A stretch of DNA of 64,000 bases from Bacillus_CJ salitolerans (GTDB lineage: Bacteria > Bacillota > Bacilli > Bacillales > SA4). Positions 34,682 to 43,991 of the stretch are shown piece by piece (the stretch's first letter is position 1; the number at the start of each line of letters is the position of its first letter). Under the pieces are notes generated by a model. It did no database searches and had not been told where the DNA came from. It saw nothing but the letters and a program-made list of their open reading frames with translations. The DNA is taken from the NCBI RefSeq assembly GCF_042680805.1, contig NZ_JBHUEM010000004.1, positions 75,877-139,876 of the forward strand, given 5' to 3'. Made by a program: the position numbers and the translations under genes.

Positions 34682-35812
34682 TTAATAACTGCTTGTGATG
34701 ATTTCCAATACATCAATCGTTTTATAAATGTCTTCTTTTGTTGTTTGTTTTCCAAGTGAAAGTCTTATAAATTGTTTAGCATCCGGTGACGATTTCCCAA
34801 TTGCTACCATTGTTTTTGAAGGGGCTTGCTTTCCTACCGAACAAGCACTTCCTGTTGAAATAGCAATTCCATGACGGTTACATTCAAGCATGGTATATTG
34901 CCCTTCAATTCCTTCAATCGAAAGTCCAATAATATGAGGTAGCACACTGTCTGAATGTCCCTCAATCTGAATCCTTCTAGAAAATTTAGATAGCCCATCA
35001 ACTAACATTTCTCTAAGCTGTGTGTATCTTTTAAAATCGTCCTTCATTTCTTTATGAATAAGCTGAGTTGCCGTAATGAAGCTTGCGATTCCAGGAACAT
35101 TTACGGTTCCTGGCCTGAATCCTTTTTCATGAGTGGTGTTCTCAAAATACGAATTCCATTTAACCTTTGGAGAGATATAACAGGCACCGACACCTTTTGG
35201 TCCATAAATTTTATGACTAGATATTGAGAGGCTATCAATTTGGCTAGAGGTACAATCAATAGGTACCTTTCCATATGTTTGGACACAGTCTGAATGAAAT
35301 AGGATCCCATGTTTTTTTAACAGTTTACCTATTTCTTCAATCGGTTGAATGGTCCCAATTTCTGAGTTGGCGTGATGGATTGAGGCTAGTACTGTATTCT
35401 CGCTAATGGCATTTTCTAAGTCTGTAAGGCTAATGTGTCCAAAATGATTTACTGGTAAATAGGTGACCAAATAGCCTTCTTTTTCAAGCTGTTTAAAGAG
35501 ATTGAAAATAGAAGAATGTTCAATGCTAGTTGTGATAAGATGGGCCCCGTTTTTTTGATTTTTTCCATTTAATAATGATCGGATAGCAAGAATATTTGAT
35601 TCAGATCCTCCACTTGTAAAAAATACTCCCTTTGGATCTCCTGAAATACTTTGGGCAATTTCTAGTCGGCAAGACTCAAGAAGGTTATTAGCTTTTGTGC
35701 CGATATCATGTAAACTACTAGGATTTCCGTAATAATTTCTTGAAGCCTCAGAAAAGACATGAATGGCCTCTTCGCGCATTGGTGTAGTGGCTGCATAATC
35801 TAAATAAATCAT
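34682..35812 (-). CDS. nifS: NifS-like cysteine desulfurase for NAD synthesis
   Basis: PLP enzyme that supplies sulfur for the 4Fe-4S cluster of NadA. The 376 residues start MIYLDYAATTPMREE, carry the PLP lysine in SISSHKIYGPKG, the GGSESN loop and the active-site Cys in TGSACSVGKQAPS. The start at 35812 (AAGGA upstream) is chosen; the frame stays open to 35875 but the added 21 residues look unlike the family. Divergent from nadB, as in B. subtilis. Confidence 0.94.
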   Translation of the reverse strand: MIYLDYAATTPMREEAIHVFSEASRNYYGNPSSLHDIGTKANNLLESCRLEIAQSISGDPKGVFFTSGGSESNILAIRSLLNGKNQKNGAHLITTSIEHSSIFNLFKQLEKEGYLVTYLPVNHFGHISLTDLENAISENTVLASIHHANSEIGTIQPIEEIGKLLKKHGILFHSDCVQTYGKVPIDCTSSQIDSLSISSHKIYGPKGVGACYISPKVKWNSYFENTTHEKGFRPGTVNVPGIASFITATQLIHKEMKDDFKRYTQLREMLVDGLSKFSRRIQIEGHSDSVLPHIIGLSIEGIEGQYTMLECNRHGIAISTGSACSVGKQAPSKTMVAIGKSSPDAKQFIRLSLGKQTTKEDIYKTIDVLEIITSSY

Positions 35813-35989
35813 TTTCGCTTCATCCTTATATTGAAATTTATTCAATAATACCATTTTTTTAAGATACTTTTGCAATTGTACGTTTCAAAGAAGGCTAATC
35901 AGTAGAGAAACCTAAGCCTTTCTACTACCGAAAAACATTGACCAAACTAGAGTTCTAAATCCTAAAAGGAGTATACCAGAAAAAAACTC

Positions 35990-36031
35990 TTGTCATTAGT
36001 TTAAATATGTGTAAATATAGGTGTCAAGACA
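35990..36031 (+). promoter_or_regulatory. nadBCA promoter with candidate NiaR operator
   Basis: TTGTCA (35990-35995), a 16-base spacer and TAAATA (36012-36017) form a sigma-A-like promoter. The inverted repeat TGTC-AA-GACA (36022-36031) lies close to the expected transcription start, where a repressor would block initiation. Assignment to NiaR is inferred from the neighbouring regulator. Confidence 0.45.
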
Positions 36032-36062
36032 TTAGTATATACTTTTATTAGGGGGCATTTTC

Positions 36063-37607
36063 ATGCCTAAAACAGATGTTGTAATTATTGGTTCCGGCTT
36101 AGCTGCATTAGTAGCTGCAAGTCGTTTATGTATGGATAAGAATGTGATAATTTTCACAAAGGCGTCCAAGGAAAATAGTAATTCCATTTTGGCACAAGGT
36201 GGTATTGCTTCTGCGATCTCAAAAGAGGATTCTTGGTGTTCACATCTTAAAGATACGATGGGAGCAGGTTGTAATCATAATATAGACAAAATGGTAGAAA
36301 CACTTGTTAGAAATGGTCCTACTTATATACTTGAACTCATGGAGCAAGGTATGAAGTTTGATACAAATGAATTTGGTGACCTTCTTCTAGGTAGAGAAGG
36401 AGCCCACTCATACCGAAGAATATTACACGCTGGTGGAGATGCGACTGGAAAAGCCCTTGTCACATTTATGATGGAAAAAATAAAGAACAAAGTAACTATT
36501 GTTGAACATCATATGGCAGTTGATCTCATACTTGATAATAATCGTTGTATTGGAGTTACTGCAATAAATCAACAGGATGAAAACATCACATTTTTTGCTG
36601 AACATGTAATTTTAGCGACTGGAGGCTGCGGAGGAGTATTTGAATACACATCCAATGATCCAACTATTATTGGAGACGGATATGCGATGGCCTATCGTGC
36701 AGGCGCGGATTTAGTTGATATGGAATTTGTGCAATTTCATCCGACTTTATTGCATGTTAATGGAACTTGTCCAGGGTTAATATCAGAAGCTGTTAGAGGA
36801 GAAGGTGCTGTATTAGTAACCGAATCCGGAAGAAGAATCATGGAGAATAAGCATAGCTATAAGGATTTAGCACCTCGTGATATTGTTACTAGAGTCATCT
36901 TTGATGAAATGAGCAATGGAGAAAAAATATTTTTAGATATTTCGATGATAGATTCATTTAACGTACGTTTTCCAACTATCACTACGCTCTGTGAAAAGAA
37001 TGAAATTATTATTGAACAAGGAAAGATACCCATTGTCCCAGGCGCACACTTTATGATGGGTGGTATTAAAGTAAATGAGCATGGTGAGAGTAGTTTGCGG
37101 TATTTATATGCAATTGGTGAAGTAGCCTGTACAGGTGTTCACGGGGCAAATAGATTAGCAAGTAATTCACTACTAGAAACCATTGTGTTTGCAAATGCGG
37201 TTGCTGATCGTATTCTTTCAGAAACTGTTGACCAAGTCAAATATACAAGTGATATAGCAAATGGAATCCATTTAAATGGGATTCAACTCCCCTCTGAGGA
37301 TGAGATTAAACAGATGATGAGCAAAAATGTTGGAATCGTTCGCAATCAGGCTGGTCTTCAAGCTGTGGTAGAGTATCTCGAGCCCTATACGAAGTTGACA
37401 ACAAAAGAAGTAGGATTCACACAAGCCTCAATTGTAAGATTGAATATGATAACAACTAGTTGGTTAATTGCAAGTTCTGCTTTAATGAGACTAGAAAGTA
37501 GGGGAGGGCATTTTCGAAGTGACTACCCTGAAACAATGAGTAACTGGCAAGGGAGACTCATTAACAGAAAAAAACAAGACGTGTTTGTGCTAGGAGGATT
37601 GTCATGA
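36063..37607 (+). CDS. nadB: L-aspartate oxidase
   Basis: FAD enzyme that oxidises L-aspartate to iminoaspartate, the first step of de novo NAD synthesis. The 514 residues begin with the dinucleotide-binding motif VVIIGSGLAALVAA, contain the SILAQGGIASA segment, the HAGGDATGKAL loop and the ...GANRLASNSLLE motif near the FAD ribityl site. ATG 36063 follows GGGGG. It overlaps nadC by four bases (ATGA). Confidence 0.96.
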   Translation: MPKTDVVIIGSGLAALVAASRLCMDKNVIIFTKASKENSNSILAQGGIASAISKEDSWCSHLKDTMGAGCNHNIDKMVETLVRNGPTYILELMEQGMKFDTNEFGDLLLGREGAHSYRRILHAGGDATGKALVTFMMEKIKNKVTIVEHHMAVDLILDNNRCIGVTAINQQDENITFFAEHVILATGGCGGVFEYTSNDPTIIGDGYAMAYRAGADLVDMEFVQFHPTLLHVNGTCPGLISEAVRGEGAVLVTESGRRIMENKHSYKDLAPRDIVTRVIFDEMSNGEKIFLDISMIDSFNVRFPTITTLCEKNEIIIEQGKIPIVPGAHFMMGGIKVNEHGESSLRYLYAIGEVACTGVHGANRLASNSLLETIVFANAVADRILSETVDQVKYTSDIANGIHLNGIQLPSEDEIKQMMSKNVGIVRNQAGLQAVVEYLEPYTKLTTKEVGFTQASIVRLNMITTSWLIASSALMRLESRGGHFRSDYPETMSNWQGRLINRKKQDVFVLGGLS

Positions 37608-38452
37608 ATGTTATTAAATTACGAGAGGATTTAAAACATTTTTTACTTGAGGATATTGGGGAGAGGGATGTTACATCTTCATCGATATTTCCGAGTTCCT
37701 TTGTAGGGGAAGGAAATATAATAGCAAAAGACGAAGGAATTTTAGCAGGTACATCGATTATTAGAGAGTGTTTACATTTGGTTGATCCATCAATAGAGGT
37801 GATCCTTTACAAACACGATCGAGATAGAGTTTTGACAGGAGAAACAATTGCAACAGTAAAGGGACCTGTTATCCACCTTTTGACGTGTGAAAGAATTATC
37901 TTAAACCTCCTACAAAGAATGAGTGGTATTGCAACATTGACAAATCAGGCGGTTCAATTATTAGACAGTAGTCAAACTAAAATTTGTGATACACGGAAAA
38001 CAACACCTGGACTACGTATGTTTGAAAAGTATGCAGTTACATGTGGCGGAGGATCCAATCACCGGTATGGATTATATGATGGAGTAATGATTAAAGACAA
38101 TCATATTGCGTTTGCTGGGTCCATCAAAAACGCAGTAAATGCTGTAAAAGCAAATGTCGGCCATATGGTGAAAATTGAAGTTGAAACAGAAACAAAGGAA
38201 GATGTACTTGAAGCTATTGAAGCTGGTGTTGATGTCATTATGTTTGATAATCGTACTCCATCTGAAATAGAAGAGTTTGTGAAACTTGTTCCCTCCCATA
38301 TTGTTACCGAGGCCTCAGGTGGTATTACATTAGAAGTGCTACATGAGTATGGAAAGACAGGCGTTAATTACATTTCATTAGGTATGCTTACGCATTCGAA
38401 TAAAGCATTGGATATTAGCTTTGTCACCGGATGGAAAGTGAAGGGGGTTTGA
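37604..38452 (+). CDS. nadC: Nicotinate-nucleotide pyrophosphorylase (carboxylating)
   Basis: Joins quinolinate with PRPP to make nicotinate mononucleotide. The 282 residues show the N-terminal open-faced sandwich and the beta-barrel with TRKTTPGLRMFEKYAV, the HRYGLYDGVMIKDNHI segment with substrate residues, and GIT...ISLGMLTHS. ATG overlaps the nadB stop, with AGGAGG inside nadB. The nadA start follows after two bases. Confidence 0.96.
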   Translation: MNVIKLREDLKHFLLEDIGERDVTSSSIFPSSFVGEGNIIAKDEGILAGTSIIRECLHLVDPSIEVILYKHDRDRVLTGETIATVKGPVIHLLTCERIILNLLQRMSGIATLTNQAVQLLDSSQTKICDTRKTTPGLRMFEKYAVTCGGGSNHRYGLYDGVMIKDNHIAFAGSIKNAVNAVKANVGHMVKIEVETETKEDVLEAIEAGVDVIMFDNRTPSEIEEFVKLVPSHIVTEASGGITLEVLHEYGKTGVNYISLGMLTHSNKALDISFVTGWKVKGV

Positions 38453-38454
38453 CC

Positions 38455-39561
38455 ATGAATATTTTAGAGGCAGTACAGCTAAAGGATGGAAGTTTACCTG
38501 AAAAGTATAAATTGATGACAGATCTGGAAATGGAAAGTCGAGTCAAGGAAATAAAGGAGAGTTTTGGCACTAAGCTGTTCATACCAGGCCATCACTATCA
38601 AAAGGATGAAGTCATCCAATTTGCAGATGAAACAGGTGATTCTTTGCAATTAGCGCAGCAATCTGCGGCAAATACTGAAGCAGAATATATCGTGTTTTGT
38701 GGAGTTCATTTTATGGCTGAGACAGCCGACATTTTAACAAGAGAAAATCAAAAAGTAATATTACCCGATATGCGAGCGGGCTGTTCTATGGCAGATATGG
38801 CAGATATACACCAAACTGAAAGAGCTTGGGATCAATTATTGGACTTATTTGGAGAGACCATTTTGCCACTAACGTACGTTAATTCTACTGCATCCATTAA
38901 AGCATTCTGTGGAAAAAATGGAGGAGCAACGGTGACATCTTCTAATGCGAAAGAGATGGTTTCCTGGGCATTTACACAAAAAGAAAGAATTTTATTTTTA
39001 CCTGATCAACACCTTGGCAGGAATACGGCCTTTGATTTAGGTGTTCCACTAGAAGAGATGGCAGTATGGAATCCTCTAACTGATAAGCTGGAATTTGAAG
39101 GTAATCCCGACAATATCAGAGTGATTTTATGGAAGGGGCATTGCTCTGTTCATGAAAATTTCACGGTGCAAAATATCGAAAGCCTTCGTATATCAAACCC
39201 AAATATGAAAATTCTGGTTCACCCTGAATGTAGTAGAGAGGTTGTAGCGTTGTCTGATTTTGCGGGATCGACTAAATATATAATTGATACCATTAATAGA
39301 GCACCTGCAGGAAGTAAATGGGCAATTGGGACTGAAATGAATCTTGTGAAGAGAATTATTAAAGAGCATCCTGATAAAGAAATAGTGTCCTTAAATCCAC
39401 ATATGTGCCCATGCTTAACAATGAATCGAATTGATTTACCACACTTGCTTTGGTCGCTAGAAAATATCGAGACTGGAGCTATTCAAAATATTATTAAAGT
39501 CGAGGAAGCAGTTGCTCATGATGCAATGATGGCTTTAAATCGAATGCTTGAAAGAGCTTGA
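38455..39561 (+). CDS. nadA: Quinolinate synthase
   Basis: 4Fe-4S enzyme that condenses iminoaspartate with dihydroxyacetone phosphate. The 368 residues have three similar domains with conserved Cys in FCGVHFMAETA, VHPECSREV and the C-terminal HMCPCLTMN, where the CPC pair resembles the redox-sensitive pair of the Bacillus enzyme. ATG 38455 follows GAAGGGGG; an in-frame ATG at 38431 is inside nadC. A terminator follows. Confidence 0.95.
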   Translation: MNILEAVQLKDGSLPEKYKLMTDLEMESRVKEIKESFGTKLFIPGHHYQKDEVIQFADETGDSLQLAQQSAANTEAEYIVFCGVHFMAETADILTRENQKVILPDMRAGCSMADMADIHQTERAWDQLLDLFGETILPLTYVNSTASIKAFCGKNGGATVTSSNAKEMVSWAFTQKERILFLPDQHLGRNTAFDLGVPLEEMAVWNPLTDKLEFEGNPDNIRVILWKGHCSVHENFTVQNIESLRISNPNMKILVHPECSREVVALSDFAGSTKYIIDTINRAPAGSKWAIGTEMNLVKRIIKEHPDKEIVSLNPHMCPCLTMNRIDLPHLLWSLENIETGAIQNIIKVEEAVAHDAMMALNRMLERA

Positions 39562-39562
39562 C

Positions 39563-39590
39563 AAGCTAGGAATTTCTCCTAGCTTTTTTT
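39563..39590 (+). terminator. Terminator after nadA
   Basis: A 9-bp stem (39563-39571/39577-39585) with a 5-base loop runs into a T tract to 39590. Confidence 0.85.
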
Positions 39591-39654
39591 CATTTGATTA
39601 TTACCAAAATTTCGTGTGTCTACTTAATTTTCAAAGGGTTTACGATTGTACCTT

Positions 39655-39684
39655 GTCATAAACAACTATGAATTAGCATAAGTT
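39655..39684 (+). promoter_or_regulatory. Candidate sigma-E promoter for safA
   Basis: GTCATAAA (39655-39662), a 14-base spacer and CATAAGTT (39677-39684) resemble the sigma-E pattern. safA of B. subtilis is transcribed by sigma-E, so context agrees. Confidence 0.45.
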
Positions 39685-39757
39685 GTGTTGAGGAATAGTG
39701 GCAAATAGCCTAGTGGTTGCATAGACTGTAAAGAATTTTGCCATGGGAGGGATATAC

Positions 39758-41245
39758 GTGAAGATCCATATTGTACAAAAAGGTGATACCCTTTGGAAGA
39801 TTGCCCAAAAGTACGGAGTAGACTTTGAAGAACTTAAACAAATGAATTCCCAATTAAGTAATCCAGATATGATTATGCCAGGAATGAAAATTAAAGTGCC
39901 AACAGCCGGTGTTCAAGTGAAAAAGGAAGCACCAATTACAAAAGAGGCTCCAATTGCAAAGGAAGCACCAATTGTAAAAGAAGCACCTGTTTCACCTATT
40001 AAGGAAGAAGTTCAACAACCGTATCAAGACCTATCACCAAAGCCAATGCCTGTAACAAAGGAGGAACCTAAACAAGAAAAACCAAAGATGCCGTTTATTC
40101 CAAAGGTTCCTCAGTTACCTGAATTAGAGTTTGATATTAATAATTACTATTTGAATATGGCTTATCAAAACGCTCCACAAACAACAAACATAGGTATGAT
40201 GCCACAGCAGCCTACTCAGGTTTCTCCTATAGAGGAAGAAGTTCCAGAAATTCCAGAGCAGCCAAAGATACCAGAAGAAAAAACACAAGTCGCCCCTGCC
40301 TATCAACCTGAATGTTATCCTGTAACAGGGATTAATCCAGGAGATGGCTTCTGTTACAATCCATGGGGACCACCAATGCATGTGCAACCAGGATTTCCTG
40401 GACAAATGCCATATGGTGTTCCAGGATATCCTGAGCAAGGCTATCCAACAATGGTTAGTCCAGCTGAAGACTTAGACGATATGCCAGAAATGCCACCATA
40501 TCCTGGAGCACAACCAGGAGGATATGCACCATATCCTATACATCCGTCAATGCATGGCCATGCTACTGGTGACGATGATTGTGGGTGTGATGATCATCTT
40601 CCAAAAGCTCCTGGTGCAGGTTATACTGTACCACCGATGGGGCAAGGGTATGGTTACCCAGGTGCGAGCGTTCCTGGTTTCGGAGCACCAGGTTCAGCAA
40701 TGTCACCTTATGGAAATCCAGTAGGGTATAATCTACCAGATACAGATGATGTTCCTTACGGAGCTCAACCAAGTTATGGAGTGCCAGGCTATGGAGCCCC
40801 AGCAGGAGTGCCAGGATACGGAGCACAGCCGGGCTATGGAACTCCAGGTCATGGACAGCCGGGCTATGGATCCCCAGCAGGAATGCCAGGATACGGAGCA
40901 CAGCCGGGCTATGGAGCTCCAGGTCATGGACAGCCGGGCTATGGAGCCCCAGCAGGAATGCCAGGATACGGAGCACAACCGGGCTACGGAACTCCAGGTC
41001 ATGGACAGCCGGGCTATGGATTCCCAGCAGGAATGCCAGGATACGGAGCACAACCGGGCTACGGATCCCCAGCAGGAGTGCCAGGATACGGAGCACAGCC
41101 AGGCTACGGTGTTCCGGGAACTCAACCAGCAACTGGTCTACCAGGGACACAACCAGGATATGGAATACCGGGCTATGGAGCCCCAGGTTTGCAGGGGCCA
41201 ATGGGAATGCCAGATTTTGATGATGATGATGACTTTAATCTATAA
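39758..41245 (+). CDS. safA: Spore coat morphogenetic protein SafA
   Basis: Directs assembly of inner coat layers and binds the spore cortex. The 495 residues begin with a LysM domain (1-48, IVQKGDTLWKIAQKYG), then a Lys/Pro/Glu-rich linker with short repeats of KEAPI, and a long low-complexity C-terminal region rich in Gly, Tyr, Pro and Gln with tandem 25-residue repeats (about 343-450), ending in Asp-rich sequence. GTG 39758 is chosen because GGGAGG is 7 bases upstream and it gives the known MKIHIVQKGD start. Position after nadA agrees with B. subtilis, but the protein is longer than the 387-residue SafA there. Confidence 0.93.
   Translation: MKIHIVQKGDTLWKIAQKYGVDFEELKQMNSQLSNPDMIMPGMKIKVPTAGVQVKKEAPITKEAPIAKEAPIVKEAPVSPIKEEVQQPYQDLSPKPMPVTKEEPKQEKPKMPFIPKVPQLPELEFDINNYYLNMAYQNAPQTTNIGMMPQQPTQVSPIEEEVPEIPEQPKIPEEKTQVAPAYQPECYPVTGINPGDGFCYNPWGPPMHVQPGFPGQMPYGVPGYPEQGYPTMVSPAEDLDDMPEMPPYPGAQPGGYAPYPIHPSMHGHATGDDDCGCDDHLPKAPGAGYTVPPMGQGYGYPGASVPGFGAPGSAMSPYGNPVGYNLPDTDDVPYGAQPSYGVPGYGAPAGVPGYGAQPGYGTPGHGQPGYGSPAGMPGYGAQPGYGAPGHGQPGYGAPAGMPGYGAQPGYGTPGHGQPGYGFPAGMPGYGAQPGYGSPAGVPGYGAQPGYGVPGTQPATGLPGTQPGYGIPGYGAPGLQGPMGMPDFDDDDDFNL
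40784..41107 (+). repeat. 75-bp tandem repeats in safA
   Basis: Three complete 75-base units start at 40784, 40859 and 40934; a fourth incomplete one starts at 41009 and a further 45-base half unit at 41054. Each encodes PGYG.PAG(M/V)PGYGAQ followed by PGYG.PGHGQ. The near-identical bases indicate recent expansion. Confidence 0.9.
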
Positions 41246-41253
41246 TAATCTAG

Positions 41254-41284
41254 AAGGCGATTCAATGGTGAGTCGCCTTTTTTC
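41254..41284 (+). terminator. Terminator after safA
   Basis: A 10-bp stem with one G-U pair (41254-41263/41270-41279), loop AATGGT, followed by a T run. Confidence 0.75.
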
Positions 41285-41346
41285 TATGTAAAGATGTTAA
41301 CTTAACAAAAAAAACATGCTACTAATTATCATTATTCTCATTTTCT

Positions 41347-41375
41347 TTATATTGCCCATTTAACTGTGATAAAAT
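41347..41375 (+). promoter_or_regulatory. Candidate promoter for nadE
   Basis: TTATAT (41347-41352), 17 bases, TAAAAT (41370-41375). The -10 is good and the -35 weak. Confidence 0.35.
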
Positions 41376-41409
41376 ATTAGCTTATAAAGAGACGAAAGGA
41401 TGTAAAATA

Positions 41410-42150
41410 ATGGAGCATAAAATTGAGAAGCTTGTGGAATGGCTACGATTAAAAGTGAAAGAGGCTGGTTCGAATGGTGCTATTGTTGGAATCAGTGGAG
41501 GTTTAGATTCAGCCGTTGTGACACACCTAATTAAAAGAGCATTTCCAACGAACTCCCTTGGATTAATTATGCCTTGTAAAAGTAACCCAAAGGATCAAGA
41601 GGATGCGTTAAAAGTAGTTAATAGTAGTGGTATTGATCATTTGCTCATTGATTTGACTGAAGCTCACCAAACATTATTTACACAACTTGAAAGAACATTA
41701 ACTGAACGTGGAACATGGAATGATAAAGCATCAAAGCTAGGAGATGCAAATACAAGAGCACGTCTACGAATGACAACTTTATATGCCGTTGCAAATAATT
41801 TTGGTTATTTAGTTGTCGGAACAGATAACGCTGCAGAATGGCATACTGGTTATTTTACGAAATATGGTGATGGCGGAGTTGATCTCGTTCCCCTTGTTCA
41901 TTTAACAAAAGGGGAAGTTAGAGAGATGGCAAAAGAGTTAGGTGTACCTACCGATTTAATTACTAAAGCACCAAGTGCAGGACTTTGGGAAGGTCAAACA
42001 GATGAGGATGAAATGGGTACAACCTATGACATGATCGATCAATATCTTATAGGGCAACCAATTCCTGATAAAGATCGACTAATTATTGAAAGATTACATA
42101 ACCAGTCCCATCATAAACGCGAGCTTGCTGCAGCACCACCAAAATTTTAA
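41410..42150 (+). CDS. nadE: Ammonia-dependent NAD synthetase
   Basis: Amidates nicotinate adenine dinucleotide to NAD with ATP and ammonia, the last step of the pathway. The 246 residues carry the ATP-pyrophosphatase P-loop GISGGLDSAVV (about 28-38), the NTRARLRMTTLYAVAN segment, GTDNAAEWHTGYFTKYGDG and the KAPSAGLWEGQTDEDEMG loop. There is no glutaminase domain. It is shorter than the roughly 270-residue B. subtilis NadE and sits between safA and the coxA-like gene, apart from nadBCA. Confidence 0.93.
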   Translation: MEHKIEKLVEWLRLKVKEAGSNGAIVGISGGLDSAVVTHLIKRAFPTNSLGLIMPCKSNPKDQEDALKVVNSSGIDHLLIDLTEAHQTLFTQLERTLTERGTWNDKASKLGDANTRARLRMTTLYAVANNFGYLVVGTDNAAEWHTGYFTKYGDGGVDLVPLVHLTKGEVREMAKELGVPTDLITKAPSAGLWEGQTDEDEMGTTYDMIDQYLIGQPIPDKDRLIIERLHNQSHHKRELAAAPPKF

Positions 42151-42250
42151 GCTACTGTATATAAATAACAGACTAAATAAATCCTCCAGAAGACACTATA
42201 GTAATGAGTGCCTTAACAACACTCAATATGTCGATGGGGGGTCTTTAGCA

Positions 42251-43240
42251 TTGAATAAGAAAATTATCTACACACTTTCAACAGCGTTTTTGCTAGGAAG
42301 CTTAGCAGCTTGTAACACAGACCAAGGTGCAATGGAAGATAATACAAGATATAACGATACAGCTAGACCGATTGGATACTATTCCAATGAAAACATCGAT
42401 GAAGAAAATGGCAATGCCTATTTACCTGAGCGAGATAATGATGGACCTATTACTGAAATGTTAGATCGTACGGGAGCCGAAAATAACAGAAATAATAACA
42501 GAAATAAAGGTTTCAATGTAACAGATAATCGATACAATAATAATGGCGTGTTCGGCCGAAATGTTACAAACAAACAAAATGAAGCTCATCCACAAAATAA
42601 AGGAACACTCGGTACATTAGATGACGGGGTCATCGATGATCGCGATAATCGTACTCGTGGAAATAATCGTACAGGAATAACAGCGAGAGGCGAGTATGGG
42701 CAGTATGCTAACCGAAATGAACTGGCTGATTACGGTAATAATAAAGGAATGAACAATCCTACAAGACCTTATGCAGTTCGTGATAATGGACTTGCACGCG
42801 ATAACCAATATTCAAGAAATGACTATAACTATCATGGCCAGATGGCAACAAGAGATAATAATAAGAGAGCATCCTATTATAATAACTATGATGGTCGTTT
42901 AGCTGACCAAATTTCAAACCGGGTCCAAAATATTCCAACGGTTGATGATGTTAGAACGATTGTCTCAGGTAATCAAGTCCTAATTGCTCTTGATACAAAG
43001 GATCATGATGGAAAAGAAGTAAAGAGCAAAGTTAGGCAAGAAGTTGAAAGAATGACAAATGGAAAAAATGTAAGAATTGTAACAGATCCAGCTATCTTCC
43101 AAAGAGCTCAAAACATAGATAATAATTTACAGGATGGTGGACCGACAACTGAAATCGATGAAGATGTTCGTGATATGTTCCGCGAAATTGGAAATGAAGT
43201 CGATGATTTTGTTAGAACACCATTCCGTGATACCAAATAA
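42251..43240 (+). CDS. coxA: YhcN/YlaJ-family spore lipoprotein, CoxA-like
   Basis: Probable spore cortex or membrane lipoprotein. The 329 residues start with a signal peptide ending in the lipobox LAAC, then a long Asn/Arg/Asp-rich low-complexity part (about 25-215), then the YhcN/YlaJ domain (about 220-310, RLADQISNRVQNIPTVDDV ... GNQVLIALD). TTG 42251 is chosen because GGGGGG lies nine bases upstream and it begins the signal peptide; the frame is open further upstream. Position downstream of safA matches B. subtilis coxA (yrbB); the symbol rests on synteny and family. Confidence 0.8.
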   Translation: MNKKIIYTLSTAFLLGSLAACNTDQGAMEDNTRYNDTARPIGYYSNENIDEENGNAYLPERDNDGPITEMLDRTGAENNRNNNRNKGFNVTDNRYNNNGVFGRNVTNKQNEAHPQNKGTLGTLDDGVIDDRDNRTRGNNRTGITARGEYGQYANRNELADYGNNKGMNNPTRPYAVRDNGLARDNQYSRNDYNYHGQMATRDNNKRASYYNNYDGRLADQISNRVQNIPTVDDVRTIVSGNQVLIALDTKDHDGKEVKSKVRQEVERMTNGKNVRIVTDPAIFQRAQNIDNNLQDGGPTTEIDEDVRDMFREIGNEVDDFVRTPFRDTK

Positions 43241-43250
43241 CAAATATTGA

Positions 43251-43278
43251 AGCAGGGATAATTGATCCCTGTTTTTTC
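43251..43278 (+). terminator. Terminator after the coxA-like gene
   Basis: A 7-bp stem (43253-43259/43265-43271), loop AATTG, and a run of six T. Confidence 0.82.
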
Positions 43279-43330
43279 TTTGTTTCCAATAAGAAAAAAA
43301 CAGTACATAAAGCAAAAGTTTCACTTTATT

Positions 43331-43359
43331 GGATATTACTTCTATATATGGGTAGACTA
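43331..43359 (+). promoter_or_regulatory. Candidate forespore (sigma-F/G) promoter for bofC
   Basis: GGATA (43331-43335), 14 bases, then GGGTAGACTA (43350-43359), which fits the GGNNANANTA pattern of forespore promoters. bofC of B. subtilis is a forespore gene. Weak evidence. Confidence 0.35.
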
Positions 43360-43409
43360 CATTAATGTCATACCTAAATTGTAATTATGTAAAAAACGGG
43401 GTGTTTGTC

Positions 43410-43982
43410 ATGAATATCGTCAACCGGTATGCAAAGATAGTATGTTGGTGTTTCCTAATATTATTCTTAAGTATCTCAGGGATTGCCTTTCATTCTTTTG
43501 CTAAAGAAGCAAAGGGACAAATTATCGAGAAAGGCGAGGAAACGAGTGAAAATGATAAAGCATATGAGGTAACAGGACCACTTACTATAACGGTAATATT
43601 AGAACGAGTATATTTAGATGGAGAAGTCAGTGAAGAAATAAAAGAGGAAACCATATGGTCGATGGAAGACTTTTGGGCACAATATGAAGGCTGGCAATTA
43701 ATTGATCAAGATGAAGAACAAGTTGTATTTCAGCAAAGGATAGAAGATATATCCCCGTTGTTAAAGGCAAATGGTTATTTTGGTATAACGGAAGATGGGA
43801 CTTTTAGCATTTTTAATGGGAAGCCAGAAACAGAAAATGTTATACAGTCTTTTTTTCAAATAGATGTAGACAAATTAGAAAGTAGGCAACACGAAGAGTT
43901 AATAAGAGGAATTCCAGTTAAATCGAAAGACAAATATGTTGAAGTTATGGAAGTATTTAAACCTTTTTCTATTACTCAATAA
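43410..43982 (+). CDS. bofC: Bypass-of-forespore protein BofC
   Basis: Forespore-secreted regulator of the sigma-K checkpoint, acting on SpoIVB signalling to the SpoIVFB complex encoded at 25956-27615. The 190 residues have a signal peptide (about 8-30), a BofC N-terminal domain (GPLTITVILERVYLDGEVSEE) and a C-terminal domain. ATG 43410 follows GGGGTG; the frame is open to an ATG at 43365 without a ribosome site. Slightly longer than the 170-residue B. subtilis protein. Confidence 0.9.
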   Translation: MNIVNRYAKIVCWCFLILFLSISGIAFHSFAKEAKGQIIEKGEETSENDKAYEVTGPLTITVILERVYLDGEVSEEIKEETIWSMEDFWAQYEGWQLIDQDEEQVVFQQRIEDISPLLKANGYFGITEDGTFSIFNGKPETENVIQSFFQIDVDKLESRQHEELIRGIPVKSKDKYVEVMEVFKPFSITQ

Positions 43983-43991
43983 ACTTAAAAC

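Noticed and set aside
40563..41201. Long antisense frames across the C-terminal half of safA
   Set aside because: They arise from the low-complexity GC-rich repeats; no ribosome site or family resemblance, and the SafA frame explains the sequence.
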